The notes beneath the pieces were generated by a model, which worked only from the letters and a program-made list of their open reading frames with translations, was not told where the DNA came from and made no database searches. From Hirudo medicinalis (Eukaryota > Annelida > Clitellata > Hirudinida > Hirudinidae), in contig MPNW01000318.1 of assembly GCA_011800805.1 (NCBI GenBank), forward strand, positions 1 to 52,848: a stretch of DNA of 52,848 nucleotides, written 5' to 3'. A program made the translations under genes and the position numbers. Positions 12,416-24,708 of the stretch are shown here, piece by piece. How positions within the stretch are numbered: position 1 is the first letter of the stretch; each line of letters starts with the position of its first letter.

Positions 12416-12805
12416 GTAAGAATTAATTGGTCTGATTGGAGCATTATCCTTCTTTTCAGCTATTTGTAAGTATTTTGTTGCGAATGCACCTAATAATCGG
12501 TTGTCATTACATGTTACGTTATGTTGCGATTATTGATCAACAATATTATTTACTTGCAAATATTGTCACATTGCAAAACTCCTTAAAAAGGAGTTTTTTC
12601 GGATGTTAATCCCGATGGAGTCCGAATATTTCCACATTAATTATTATTTATAATTTGTAATGTAAAAATTTAAAACATTTAATTATTTAAAAATAAATTA
12701 TTGGTTTAACGTGGAGAGTTGATATCCGCTTTGCGTTGTTTTACATTTTAATAGTAACTGAAGATTACATAATGTGAATAACCATGATTTACATTGAAAA
12801 CTGAG

Positions 12806-13228
12806 GTTCTACAAAGAATGTTTCGTACCAAACAAATCCTTCTCAAGTCAAAAACATGGAGAAGTTCAAGAACAAACAAAACATGCTCAGAAGATCAGTG
12901 TTTTCAGATCTTCAGAGGAGGAGCTTGGAGAGAGCTTTTGAAAAACAGAAATACGTAAATAAAATTGATAGGAAGAAATTGGCCGAAAAACTTGGATTGA
13001 AGGACAGTCAGGTTTAAAACATTTTGACGAATAGATTTATCAACGTGGTTGACGTTATTATTGCTGATATGACACTGGATCATATTCTCAACAATATTTC
13101 TTAACGGTTAACTCATTATCTTCTAGGTGAAAATATGGTTTCAAAACAGAAGAATGAAATGGAGAAATGCCAAAGAAAAGCTCCAGTTTGGTTTCGGAAG
13201 AGAAACTATATTAAACCGAAAGATGTAG
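12806..13228 (+). CDS. DBX-type homeobox transcription factor
   Basis: Two exons, 12806-13011 and 13127-13228. The homeodomain starts at MLRRSVFSDLQRRSLE and continues through KQKYVNKIDRKKLAEKLGLK, joining DSQ|VKIWFQNRRMKWRNAKE across the intron between homeodomain positions 44 and 45, a common intron site in ANTP-class genes. The MLRR.VFSD.QR, KQKY, and DRKKLA.KLGLKDSQ blocks are diagnostic of the DBX (developing brain homeobox) family, which acts in nuclei as DNA-binding repressors in neural patterning. Helix 3 residues W48, F49, N51 and R53 are present. Only about 22 residues follow the homeodomain. The donor CAG|GTTTAA is weak; the second acceptor TTATCTTCTAG is good. The first coding exon is uncertain: either ATG at 12856 or the open segment at 12259-12415. 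AATAAA lies at 13251-13256. Confidence 0.9.
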
Positions 13229-14154
13229 AACTTTATAACGTTAGTTTAGAAATAAAACTAATGTTTACAAAAATGGCATAAAGAAATATAATTAATTACT
13301 CTAAGTTTGTGGTAATTAAGGTGGTAATTAATTTTAGCTAATAATGTATATATTATGTTGCAAAAATCAAAAGCTTTTCAAAATAGCCAATCGGATTTTT
13401 TGTTGTTGAATGGATGCAATATCACATCATATCTGATGATGACGTGAGTCAAACGACATCTGTTGTTTGCTTACCCAAGCAAAGTGTGGGAAGATTACTA
13501 AGGGAAGCATTTGTACGAATTGATTGCTAGTCCTCAATCTGATACATTCTCAATAATTATAATGAAGCAATTGCTCAGACGCATGATGGATCACTTCAAA
13601 TTATTTTTATAACAAAGATAACTTAAAAGTCATACTGGGAATGTCGAGAATCACTTTGGCATAACGTTCTATGAAAAACAACGCAATTGGCTTAAAAAAT
13701 ATAATCATCTCCAATAAGTTTTAATAAGTTTGATTCAAGACATTTTGTTGTTTTTTTATTATAACCAGTTCAAATCAAAGGTCTTGCTAACAAAACAATT
13801 TTTGACATTGTTTCAATAGGTTTCCTCACAGAAAAAATCAAACATAATTTTGTGGTGCATTAACAACCTCGACTCCATCTTTTGTTGGACCACTCGAGCT
13901 TAGCTTAGATAAATCTCATCGACAAAATCATCGATATCTGGCTAACAATGCATTTCAACATCTTAACAATAAACAAAATTTTCTTCAATTTTTTATTTTT
14001 ATTAATTTGAAACTCAAAACTTTTATTGAAAATAAAAAACTTAATCAGACTCTTTGGCAGACTTTAGTACACATCGGAATACCAGCGACGAACTTTGTAT
14101 TATTATTATTGTATATTATTGCGGTGTTGCGTAACTCGACGCCGATGCTTAATA
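13229..14154. other. Intergenic, no gene seen
   Basis: AT-rich spacer between the homeobox gene and GPATCH3, containing the homeobox AATAAA at 13251. A strong hairpin lies at about 13450-13469 but has no assignable role. Confidence 0.6.
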
Positions 14155-15297
14155 ATGCCTTCGAGTAGCGCTTACGCTCTTGTTTATAATATTCCGGAAG
14201 GAATGCGATCTAGACACTTGAGAAAGTTTTTTCGAGTTTCCATCGAAAGAAATGATTTCAAATGCTTTCACTATCGACACAGGAAGAGCTCTACACTCGC
14301 AAGTCGCAAATTGAAACTTGAGCCTAAGACATGTGCTTGTTTAGTCAAAATGGCTAGCCTTGATGCTTTAAAAATACTTATGTCTGGATATCACAACAGC
14401 AAGTGGATTACAGATAAATCCCAGTTGTGCGCCATTGAGCCTATATCTACAACAGACGAAGATCACGAAGAGTCCATCAGTTCAACCATTGATGTCGACA
14501 ACAAAATTGCAAAAAAACATTTAAAGAGGTTAGCAGAATTGAGACCCCCAAGATTTCTGAAGAAAGGAAATGTTGGCACCCCTGTGGCTTACCTCCTGAC
14601 AGAAATTCGTCACTGCAGAATGCCTTCCTCACTTCTGACCAAGTTAGGAGTCAATTTACAAGAAGAGTGCTACAAGAGAAAATATTTTTGTTTTTCTTGG
14701 GATTATGAACTTTCAGTTGGTTCCCGTTGCCATGCCACATCTGTTTACAAAAAGGATGAGGCGAATGAAAACACATTTGATCCCTATGAGCTGGATGAAC
14801 CTGCTGAAGAGTGGGAAAGACATGAAGCTCTCCATGACGATCCTTTCAAGTTAGTTCCTAAGGAGAGACTGTTTGAAAGTGAGAAAGAAGTTGTTTGGGA
14901 GAAAGGTAGCTCTGGTTTGGTTTGGTACACAGATGCTCAGTACTGGGACAGTTTGGAAGGAAATGATGAGAAAGAAACAGATGACTGGGATGTAATCCCT
15001 GATGAAATGGATGATGAGCCTGAACCAACCAACAAAGCGATTGAAAGTCGAGACTTTGAACATTTGAAAGCAAAGAAAAAAAGACGGAGGAAGCATACAA
15101 GAAGCGAACTTGAAGATGGCTTTGGTGGAAAATTATTGAAGCGTTTTGGATGGAAGACTGGTCAAGGACTGGGTGCAAAAAACAAAGGCATAGCCGAGGC
15201 AATTCCGAATGATGGACAGAATCCACACGACAAGAGGGGATTTGGGTACAGAGGTCAAAAACTTTTCAACTTCAGGATTCCAGAGAAGGATTCCTGA
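14155..15297 (+). CDS. GPATCH3: G-patch domain-containing protein 3
   Basis: Single-exon gene of 380 residues. I use the ATG at 14155; codons in frame before it start from a TTG and run through a TAT/TTA repeat. The N-terminal part (YALVYNIPEGMRSRHLRKFF...FKCFHYRHR) matches the RNA-binding-like start of GPATCH3; NVGTP and EIRHCRMPSSLLTKL follow. The acidic middle contains EEWERHEALHDDP and WEKGSSGLVWYTDAQYW, hallmarks of this family. The G-patch is near the C-terminus (LLKRFGWKTGQGLGAKNKG ... KRGFGYRG). G-patch proteins commonly activate DEAH-box helicases; human GPATCH3 is nuclear and linked to innate signalling and transcription. It is shorter than human (525 aa), lacking most of the tail after the G-patch. 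Polyadenylation signal AATAAA at 15362-15367. It is convergent with WDR59, with about 140 bp between stops. Confidence 0.95.
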   Translation: MPSSSAYALVYNIPEGMRSRHLRKFFRVSIERNDFKCFHYRHRKSSTLASRKLKLEPKTCACLVKMASLDALKILMSGYHNSKWITDKSQLCAIEPISTTDEDHEESISSTIDVDNKIAKKHLKRLAELRPPRFLKKGNVGTPVAYLLTEIRHCRMPSSLLTKLGVNLQEECYKRKYFCFSWDYELSVGSRCHATSVYKKDEANENTFDPYELDEPAEEWERHEALHDDPFKLVPKERLFESEKEVVWEKGSSGLVWYTDAQYWDSLEGNDEKETDDWDVIPDEMDDEPEPTNKAIESRDFEHLKAKKKRRRKHTRSELEDGFGGKLLKRFGWKTGQGLGAKNKGIAEAIPNDGQNPHDKRGFGYRGQKLFNFRIPEKDS

Positions 15298-15434
15298 TGC
15301 TTTCTGAGACATTCATATAGATTTATTACACAAAAGGTGGGATTGAGTTGATTCCTTATTTAATAAAGTTATTTGAAGTATATTTCATCTTAATTGTGTT
15401 AAAGCAGTTACAATCGATTTGAGTGTTTTCAACT

Positions 15435-18400
15435 TTAAATGCTAGCAGCGACATTGATGAGGCAGATACATCCACAGCCAGTGGGACAGACATCATGCTT
15501 TGAGAACCAATCTGACAGATGGGTGACATGGCCTCCATGATAACACTCGAAGCAGAACACATAGGGCCCTGCAAGGAATACAATGACATTATAAAAACTG
15601 TTGATTGGTTACAATTAATTCTAAATAAAGCCATATTTTTTTTATGAAAATTGTGCTTGTGGTGATATTTATTAGTTTTTTTGGACTCACCTCGAACAGG
15701 CATATGGCAGAGGGAACAAACTTCGTTCATTTTGGCACCCACAACACCTGTTAGAATTGATAATAAAGAGTTTAATTTCACTCTTTGTAAAATAAAAATG
15801 AACTTCACTGATTTCACTAACCACCACTAGTGCAATTATCCCCGATGAATGACAAGAAGTTAAGTAGTTCTGCTCTTTTGTTGACAAACCCCCATTGGAA
15901 GAGAATGTTTGAGTAGACCTTGATGAAGCTGTTGCTCCTGTTGTCCAACATGCACTCCAATGCCCTGAAATCACCTGTTGCTGTGACAACCTGAAGCTTC
16001 AACAAGAACATGGATTTTTAGTTATGAAATGGACATTAAACGAACGCGGTACTGTCGTCGGACTCGTTCTGCCGAACCGGGCTGGAAGATGGGGTCGAAT
16101 AACGTGTCGTGTCGTAGCTCTCGGAAAAACTGTTTGAATGTTTTCTCCTGCCTTTGTCTAAGGTTGAAATGAGAAGGTATATTAAGAAGTTACATGCATC
16201 ATGTTGTTATCACCATTTGTTTCTTACAGATTGGAGGCTTTTGGAAAAGTATGAGCTTCTCCTTGCGAAGGGCCTTGGGCAAATGTTAAGTTTGTTGGGT
16301 TATTAATTAATATTCTTAATTAATAATATTAAGTTGATTTTGAGAAGTCATTTTAAGTTGAAAGAAATACAAGTCTGTTGTTTACCTGATCAGACTCCTT
16401 CTTGATAAGTTGTTTGTGGTGAGAAAGAACACAACATATCATGGCAAGTGTTTGAACATCTTTCAGTCTACTGTAGTGGTCATACCTGTAGTGATTTAGA
16501 ATATGTGCCAATTTGGACTGACAAACTAAAATCAAACTGGCAAAAATAAAATTATAACCAAGTTTTGATTAGGTTTTTCCCAAAAGGTGTCAAGAACATC
16601 TGGTTAGGGCCATCTTTCAATGATGTTTCAGCCACTTGATGTGCAAGGAGGGACCACACCTGAAAATGCTTACAATTCAAACAAGAAACAACATGGCAAT
16701 ATTACATGCATCACTATTAACAATTGAATTTTATGCAGAAATTAAGATTTATTCTCTGGTTAGCTTATACTATTTTTTACTAATTTCACCAACTTGATAA
16801 AGATCCTTCCTCGCACAAGCCAATGCAACCTGAGCATTTTTTTCACACATCTCGAAGGGACTGTCATCAAAGCTGAAACAAATCAAGTTCATTCATTAAA
16901 TAATCATGTAACCAAGTTCCATCTAACAAGTCATTTACAAACATAAAAGATAAGGTGCAAAAACAGATCATGTCCTTGCAATTCTAGAAGAAAGTACTGA
17001 AGATTATAAGTTTGCATGCTCTGGTCACATGACTACCATTGCGTCATCAAGTCATAGAATCAGATTAATTACATGTAATTCTCTCCAAGCTGTTTCTGAA
17101 TGGGAGAGAGGCAAGACAAATCGTAAACAATTACAGGCCCCAGAGACTTCTTTGGGGATGCTTTTGATTTGGAACTTCTTGACCTCTTTACTCTGGGTTC
17201 CTGAAATTTACAATTATATTAAAATTGGTTGAATTAATTAACAAATTAATATTGAATCATATTTATTAATATTTATTTATTTAATAATTAATGTTCAGTA
17301 ATAGTATTAATATTGATCAAATTGTACCGAAAGACAATATTATGATCAGTGCAAACTATCATGAAATAATGGAACAATCAGCTAATCATGCAAGTGAAAC
17401 TAATCTGTCAGTTATTTGGTAAAATTAAACATAAAAAATTACCTTAAAGCAAATTAATTTAAGCAAAAATGCCTCCTTTAAGTTAATTAAAATATAAATA
17501 TGTAAAACCTTATAACCTGGTCTTTTATCTCGAAAAACAAGGATATTGAGGGGATGTGAACATCTGTTGGGAAGCTTTTGGCGAGGTTGAAGACGTTCGG
17601 TGGTCTTCGAGGTCCCACTTCAATTTCAGCCAAAGCTGACATGGCCCTAAAAATAACTCCACATTGACTTCTATTAAGTGCTGTGAAGCTCTACCTCAAC
17701 CAGGCAAGAATTTAAAATTCAGAAGAAATTATGCAAACATAACCACCTGCATAACCTGCCCAAATAAAAATAAAGACACAAATTGTGATATTAAAAACAC
17801 TCAACACTTTCATTTGTTATTAAACTTGTGCACTTGAAATTGAATATTCCATTTATAATTGTAAAGTAAAACAAACCTGGGTGTTACTTCAACGCCCTCA
17901 GATGGAGTTTTCTTCCTGCTTGGTTCATCGTCCTCAAACCCAGGAGATGAATAATCATCAACTTCCATCCACATCCTCCTGGTGAAGCAAACCAGAAAAC
18001 CTTCAAATAAATTCATGTGCTCACATGAGGACTTTTGTCAATTTCCAAAATATAAGGAAATGTAAATTTAAAAACATTTAACAACTATTGCTAAGAATAT
18101 AGATAATAAAATGAATTTTAATCGGGTGCAAATACTACCAGGGCCACAAAAGCGAGCTCCGCTGGTTCTCGGAAATGGCACATTCTCGCCACTCAATCTC
18201 TCTTTTGAAAACTCTTGCACGTCCGAAACATGGTCAGACTCTTGCTTCTTGAGAGAAGCAGAAGATGTTTTAAATTAGAAGTTGGAACAAACTAGAATTA
18301 TTTAAATTAAATAACAGAATTATTACAAAAGTACTTCAAAGCAAACAATTTGACAAAACAGATTATATAATAGTTAAAGACCGACTCACAACAAGGTCTC

Positions 18401-21400
18401 CAAGGAATGAAATCAATGCTCTCAAACACGACTCCACACAGCAGCGATTGTTTTGAACGCAAGCAGAAGCTGTGCTCTTTAACTCCTACAAAAGACAAAA
18501 TTTGAGGTTGGCTTATTAATCACTCACCTGAGGATTAATTAATCTATGAATTCAATTATTTCAATCAAGTTAGCTTTCAAAAGATTTATAATTAATAAAA
18601 TAAGAGTGTACATTCTCAGATGGACATCTAATTTATTGTTTAGAAATTTGTTTGAAGGACTTACATAGTAACAATGTCAATGTAGTATTAACAATAAATG
18701 AATGATTCAAAGACTATTGAATATGATTATCAACAACCAAGAACCTCGAGCAATTTGTTCAAGAACTTGACGTCAAGCGATGTTTCTTCGAAAAATGTAA
18801 ATTCTGGTGGGGCAGAATTAGGATATGTTGGGGGGAAACTCATTTCGAGCCTTACAATTTCCTTCTTCATTCGGGCACAAGCTTTCAGCATCCTCTCAGA
18901 AGCACTTTTCTATGAAAGATTTAAATTCATAAGTAGCTCTCACTCTTCAAATGAGCAGAAACTATGAAACAACAGAGCATCATTAGAAAATTCTAATATT
19001 GGGAATGTTGTGCAACATTCCAACTAACTGTTCACTGGATGATTAAACACTGGAAAATCCCTGATAAGTAATGATTGAATATTGTAAGTATAAAACTGAG
19101 GCATAAGGCCAATTACGATTTTAAGTTGAGAGCATTAATTGAGAGTTAATAATTTTTAATATAACCAAATGATGTTTCTCATGTTTTGAAACATCATTTT
19201 TTAGCATTATTTGTTAAAAGTTTCGAGACGAACATTTATCACATCATAAAACTAATCCATTCATTAAACATCACATCACAAAGATCACAAAAATACATGA
19301 ATAAAACCTTTTCAATTTCAATGCAAGACATGGAATCACTCAGCAGTTCAAACTCCTGCATCAGTGTTTGGGGATGGTTTGAGGCATCCCCTTTCATGGA
19401 CATGATTTGAGAGTCCGACGAATCGCAAAGCTTCAGAGGGATCATTCCATTAAGTTTAGCATGTTAAATTACTTCACAATGCCTCAAAACTTAATCATTT
19501 ACAAAGGAATCAATTAACCTTTCTCAGACTGGGATCAATCTTCCAAAACTTTAGCATTCCGTTATTGCTCCAACCAACACTTGCGGGTCTGAAGAACATA
19601 GGAACAAAAACATATGCTGAATTCAACCCTTCAAAATTCTCCATTTTCACCTTTTGTAGTTTTCCTAAAATCACAACAAGTCATGCCACTTGAGTTTTGG
19701 AAGAGGTGGATATTCTCCAGCATTGATTTGTTCTTCAGTCTCCAGAGATAGAGATCATTCTCTGAACCTTGTGCCATGCACTGGGTCACTATGGCATTCC
19801 CAAAAGGCTGGAAAATCAATACAATTTAATTCTACCAGAGAATACAAAGAAGTTCAAACAATTACTCATTACTGTATATTTCACTCTCAACACAATTCTA
19901 TTCAAAGTCAATCCACTTTCTCGGTCTTCTTTTGGTTTGCGAACATTCCATACCTGAGAAAAGCATAAACGGCGTAAAAATCTAAACAAATTATTATTAA
20001 CTGGTAACGCATATTAACGAGCCTTTAAAGTGCTGTCCATGGAACAAGTAACAATTTGGTTTTCAATACTTGGTGACCAATCAAAATCATTGATCATTCT
20101 TGGGTGGGCCGTTATGAGAGTCGATGGACGTGCATGCCTCACATTCTGTCAAGAAATGTCAAAAAACAAATGTTGCATTTAACAACATCACAGCTTTGTG
20201 ACGAATTTTAATGATCCAAGCGAATTTTTTTAAATTGATAAATTATGAAGCAGTGTCTTAAAACTCATGTGAATGTAAACTTAAGAAATACAATTTCCTG
20301 AGATACCCTGAGATCCCATATTTCAATTCCACCTTCGTGGGCTGTGGCCAAAACCATCTCATTCACTTTATTCCACTTTGCCAAGGAAGGTGGCACTACA
20401 AAAGTGATGAAAATATAATTACTCAAAACTAATTAACTGACATATTAACTAGTTTTGGAACAATACTTCATAAAATAGTTACATGTGGATTGTAAAGTCA
20501 GACTTGCTTTTTTGAAATCTCTGAAAAGTTAAGTTCGGTTCACACGCGAATGATTTCAAACATCCATAATTTATCATCAAAATGTCTTCACAAAATACCT
20601 TACATCCAAGATGTAAGTAAAACAATCTGAAGAGCAAGTTGCAACAAAGTTTTGACAAACAGGAGACCAGTCTAAATTACTGAAAAGAAGAGAATAACAT
20701 TGCAAGAAATCATTTAATTGTTTGAATCAGTTTCACCATATTGGTCTCGTGTGTCCATGGAATGAAGATTTCATACAAAATTTGCCATCTGCCTTTCTTT
20801 CCCACAATTCAATTATTTCAGAAGCCTGTGAGTTTAATTCAGAACTTTATTTTCTCTTTTTTTGTCAAATTTTCAGAAATTGTAATTAAAATAGCCAAAC
20901 TGAGCAAGCACTGCATTCACAATCTTACATTAACAAGTACAAATAGCCACTAAAATAATTATGATAATATTGATTTCACAATGACTCTATGTAACCAATT
21001 TGAATCGTTAAACAATATAAGCTCACAGCAACTATCAATGTATTAGGATCTTGAGGACTCCAAAGAGCATCTTGAACAATTTTAGAATCATTTCTAAGAG
21101 AAATCAGATGATGTTCATCAGCACAATTTTCCAGATTTACTAAATAGACTGTTTTCTGTCTAGAAAAAAAAAAGCAGTCAGGGTAATAGCAACAACAGTG
21201 TAAGAGAGATGCTAACCCTCCTAAAATACCATATTTTCCTTGGCAGTCAATAGCAAAAACCTTTCCCTTATAAATAGTATAAATAAAAACTTTAATTACA
21301 AATATAAATTTGGCATCGACGTTATTACGTATTTCAAATATTGCACAAAAATGGTTGAAAAAATAATCTTTTCTAAAATGGCAAGCTTATTTTAACAAAG

Positions 21401-21526
21401 CTGTTGAAATACAACTAAAAATAGTGCACCTACGAGTCAAAAAAATGCTAAATCACTGATAAAACTTACATGCACATTGTAATACTGATATCCAAACATG
21501 TCTTCTTTATTAGAAGAGATAGGCAT
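15435..21526 (-). CDS. WDR59: GATOR2 complex protein WDR59
   Basis: Multi-exon gene with short introns. Start ATG proposed at 21526; early exons 21526-21470, 21266-21217, 21159-21027, 20825-20737 and 20679-20599 join in phase. N-terminal WD40 propeller: DCQGKYGILGG, QKTVYLVNLENC, HGHTRPI, NLDWSPVCQNFVATCSSD, AKWNKVNEMVLATAHEG, NDFDWSPSIENQIVTCSMD. An RWD-like segment near 18.7-18.9 kb has EMSFPPTYPNSAPPEF. The C-terminal part has HYSRLKDVQTLAMICCVL and QWGFVNKRAELLNFLSF, closely matching WDR59, then a zinc domain (CSLCHMPVRG, FCFECYHGGHVTHLSDWF, CPTGCGCIC). WDR59 is a GATOR2 subunit at the lysosome that relieves GATOR1 inhibition of mTORC1 when amino acids are present. The zinc region is shorter than in vertebrates: the first C..C...C..C pair is not visible. 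Some middle exons were not resolved. Confidence 0.93.
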
Positions 21527-22399
21527 TGCAGATGTCCTTTATTTTCCAGTGTTCCTTAAACTAGAAATAAAATTTAACATGGCAGTGCAATTCATACATT
21601 ACAGTTTCAAACTTCAAGGCTACTTTCGTTTATTTGTTCACAATATATTCATTCTTATATGTCCCAAAGTTTTTTCGAACTATGTATTTATAAATATCTG
21701 TTTTACCTAGAATATATTCTGTGTCAGCTGTTTGAATAAAGCTAATCGGAAAAATCCAATTAATTTCACTATAGGTATCCTGAGCACTCGACCGCTATTC
21801 GCTAATTTTAGCCTAATTGTGAAATATTTTATGATAAGGTCGAACCGCAAGCCGAACTATATTTTGGTTTGAAATTCTATAGCATGCGTTTCACACATTC
21901 TCATTGTTACTGAAACAGCTGCTTAAACGTGCTTGTTAATATTTTTTAACTTTTATGGTAATAATTTATTAATAATAGTTGAAAAACAAATATGTGGCTC
22001 GGAGAATGTTTCTTACATTTTATTGCATAAACGTGATAGATCTTTGGTGGTTATTGTTACGAATATTTTTATACCATAAAACTGTATTATTTAAACCGTT
22101 ATTTGACATGAGTTAAATTGTAAAAAGAAAAATTAATTTGTAATTAATAATAACCTAACAGAAACTATTGGACTATCCAAAGCAAAGGTGTATTTTTAAT
22201 GTTCCTGGCCAACTTTTAAATGTTCCGCTTTTCTCTTTTTTTCGATTTTGCTAGATTTTGAAAGCTTTTCAATATGTTAATCGTAATTCCAATCTATAAA
22301 TAACAGTCTATAAATAAACAATGTAAACCCCGCCATTCACTATCTGGCACCCTGATAGAAACCAAGTTTGGATCGGGCGTTTTTCCTGCTTTCCGACTA
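21527..22399. other. Intergenic upstream of WDR59
   Basis: AT-rich spacer; presumably holds the WDR59 promoter. No gene or recognisable motif beyond A/T-rich sequence. Confidence 0.6.
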
Positions 22400-22585
22400 A
22401 AGTAAGTAAGTTTATTTATATAGCGCCATAAACGTGAGCGTCAGGGGCGCTTAGACCATTTATATAGCGCCGGCTCCCAGTGGCGCTTTGTGGTGGTGCA
22501 AGCTGGGTTTCGAACACGACACGTAACGACTCTTCCTTTTACCGTCGTTCCCAGGAACGTTACCCTCTGAGCTAACTTGCACCCC
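22400..22585 (-). mobile_element. tRNA-derived SINE
   Basis: Read on the minus strand, the head has an acceptor-like stem (GGTGCAAG pairing with CTTGCACC), an A-box-like TTAGCTCAGAGGG and a B-box-like GTGTTCGAAACCC, the internal RNA polymerase III promoter of tRNA SINEs. The body follows with two copies of GGCGCTATATAAAT, a 3' motif shared with L2/CR1-type tails in many marine invertebrates, and a short CTTA tail. A GTCGG on both sides may be a short target duplication. It would be transcribed by Pol III and mobilised by a LINE. Confidence 0.75.
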
Positions 22586-22903
22586 GACAATATAATTCAT
22601 GCTCTATCTAACTCTAGCAATCTAACTCATACTGCAGAATTAAAGATTTCAAGTAAGGTTAAGCATGATTTAAGAGGCTAACATGTTGATCTACGATAGC
22701 ACCTCCCAAAAAAACCACAAATTGGTTGGGTGTACGTTAACAACCCACTCCATTACCGGAAGATTAGTATAGCGTTACAACAGGATTCAAGCTACTGTGC
22801 TTGGAGTTTAAAAATAATTCCACCTCATGATCAACTCTTTTAAAAAATGAGAGCTTCTAACAGTCAAAAATATCTGCAAATAAAATCAACAAAATTCAAA
22901 AGT

Positions 22904-24708
22904 TCAGTAGCAATTACATTGCTTCCTCATTCGCACCAGTTTGGGATTGATCCCGAGTTTGATGGATCGCATGGCCATGGCCCTGTTGAAGTGTCGTTGA
23001 GTCTTAATGTTGTCAGAGGCATTGTCAAAAGTGTCTATAGACAGAACTATGCAGCACAGCACCCCAAACACCAACATGAAGATGATGCAGAGAGTGTAAT
23101 ACGTCACAGTTCCTCCATTTTCCATCATGGCCTCAATTTCTTTAACATGCTTCAGAGCTGGTTGAAATCCAGGATGAAGATCAAGAGAATGATGGAAATG
23201 CTGGACGGCATTCTTGTGGAGTCCTCGTGCCTTGTAAATCTCAGCCAAGGTAAAGTGCTGGAGCCATGAGTTCTGATCAGGTAATTGAGTTTCAAGAGAT
23301 CTCCTGGTCAACTCGTAAGCATCATCCAGATATTTGAGGTTGAACAAAATTCGAGCCAGATTCAAAAGCACATCAGAGTTGTTTGGGGAGAGGTAGAGGG
23401 CCCTCCGAAAACATTCAATTGATTTCTGAGTGTTTCCCTCCACCCTCCAGAAATTTGCAATCTGATGATAAACTTGGGGGGAGTCTGGGTTCTGCATCAA
23501 AATCATAATTAATTACAAGATTATCGAAGACTGAGAAGTTGTAATAAATATGCATATTACATCTCTCTTGGCTTTTTCAAGTTGTCTATTTATTTCTCTC
23601 ATGTTGATCTCAATTTCACCTTTCTGGTGGAAGATATAAGCAACATCTGGCTCGGGCATGTGGGGATGTTTTGACCTGCCCGATATTCCTGGTAAGTGGT
23701 CCACATCTGTAACATTTTCAAACGATCCACAGTCGACAAACTTTTTTGACACTTTCTTCGTTGCTGTGTTGGTGTTGTTTCTGAAACAGAATTAAAATGA
23801 AATAGATAAACTCATTTGTATTCCGGACCTTCAAATGCCTTATACATCTGAATTGGATGTGAAGGCACTTTTATAATTACTTTACCATTTTTATATTGCC
23901 CCTATCTGAAAGCGCCCCTCGGTGATGGTGGGTTGCAAATGCAACAAATTACTTCTGTTGCCATGGTGGTTGGAGAAGTGAAAAGCAAAAGCCAACTCAA
24001 TTTTTGTCAGTTCCACATAGACTTCCAGCAACATATCATAACAACCCATATTAATAATAACATTTATCAAGCAAGCAATCGCATCATATCACTAGCATGA
24101 GTTCCTAGCATGTTAAAAATTATGATGGAAAATGTTAGAGAATTGTTAATAAAAGCAGCTTAAGCCCATAAATGTCTTTGCATTCAAACCAACAGAAAGA
24201 TGAAAAATCTGACCAATATTTACAAAATATAGCTATAATCAAATATTAAATTGCATTAAAATACCTACATTAACCACTTTGGTTTTTTGTTATCTATGAC
24301 CAGATAAAAAGGAAAATAATTCAAAATGGTGAATAGTGGCAGACAATTAATAGTTTTCAAAGCATATTTAAAGCATGTTTTTAAAACATCATATACCTAC
24401 TTTCTTGCGCGAGTTTTGTCGGCAGTCTTTCTGTCCAAAGTTTGTTCATTTTTGTTATTTGACGTCAACGTCCATACTCCATTGATCGTGACAACAGGTT
24501 GGGTGATAAGAACCATCAATGGGTCATTAAAAAAGTCCTTAATGTTCTTTTTTTCCGCTGGATGGTACTCGTTTTTATGTCCCGCCACCATGGGCACAAC
24601 GGGCTGTACTTTCCCGGTGTTGTCATCTAATCTCCAGTGATTCGTCGATTTAGAAGTGAATCGCATCAAATAGACAGATATTAAATATAATTTAACATAA
24701 GTCATCAT
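22904..24708 (-). CDS. Short TTC17-like TPR membrane protein
   Basis: Three exons: 24708-24401, 23780-23561 and 23491-22904, joining in phase to 371 residues. The start has a hydrophobic leader (MMTYVKLYLISVYLMRF) followed by NHWRLDDNTGKVQPVV, like the THWVV..DGKIQ start of mature TTC17. Exon 2 has VDCGSFENVTDVDHLPGISG, like the DC...hL.G block of TTC17. Exon 3 has three TPR-like units (YHQIANFWRVEGNTQKSIEC; LLNLARILFNLKYLDDAYEL; HFTLAEIYKARGLHKNAVQH), then a transmembrane span (TLCIIFMLVFGVLCCIVLSI) and a basic tail. Human TTC17 is over 1100 residues, without such a C-terminal anchor, so this is a shortened relative: one DC block, one TPR set and an anchor. TTC17 is linked to actin organisation and ciliogenesis. 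Placement in the family is moderately sure; function is inferred. Confidence 0.75.

Noticed and set aside
12575..12598. Hairpin followed by a T run resembling a bacterial terminator
   Set aside because: The surroundings are clearly eukaryotic with spliced genes; a chance AT-rich palindrome is more likely.
13433..13475. Possible hammerhead ribozyme (CTGATGA followed by a short stem)
   Set aside because: The required GAAA after stem II is absent (CAAAC instead) and no cleavage-site stem fits.
22847..23269. Plus-strand 140-codon frame
   Set aside because: It is antisense to the TPR and membrane-span exon of the TTC17-like gene and has no family resemblance.
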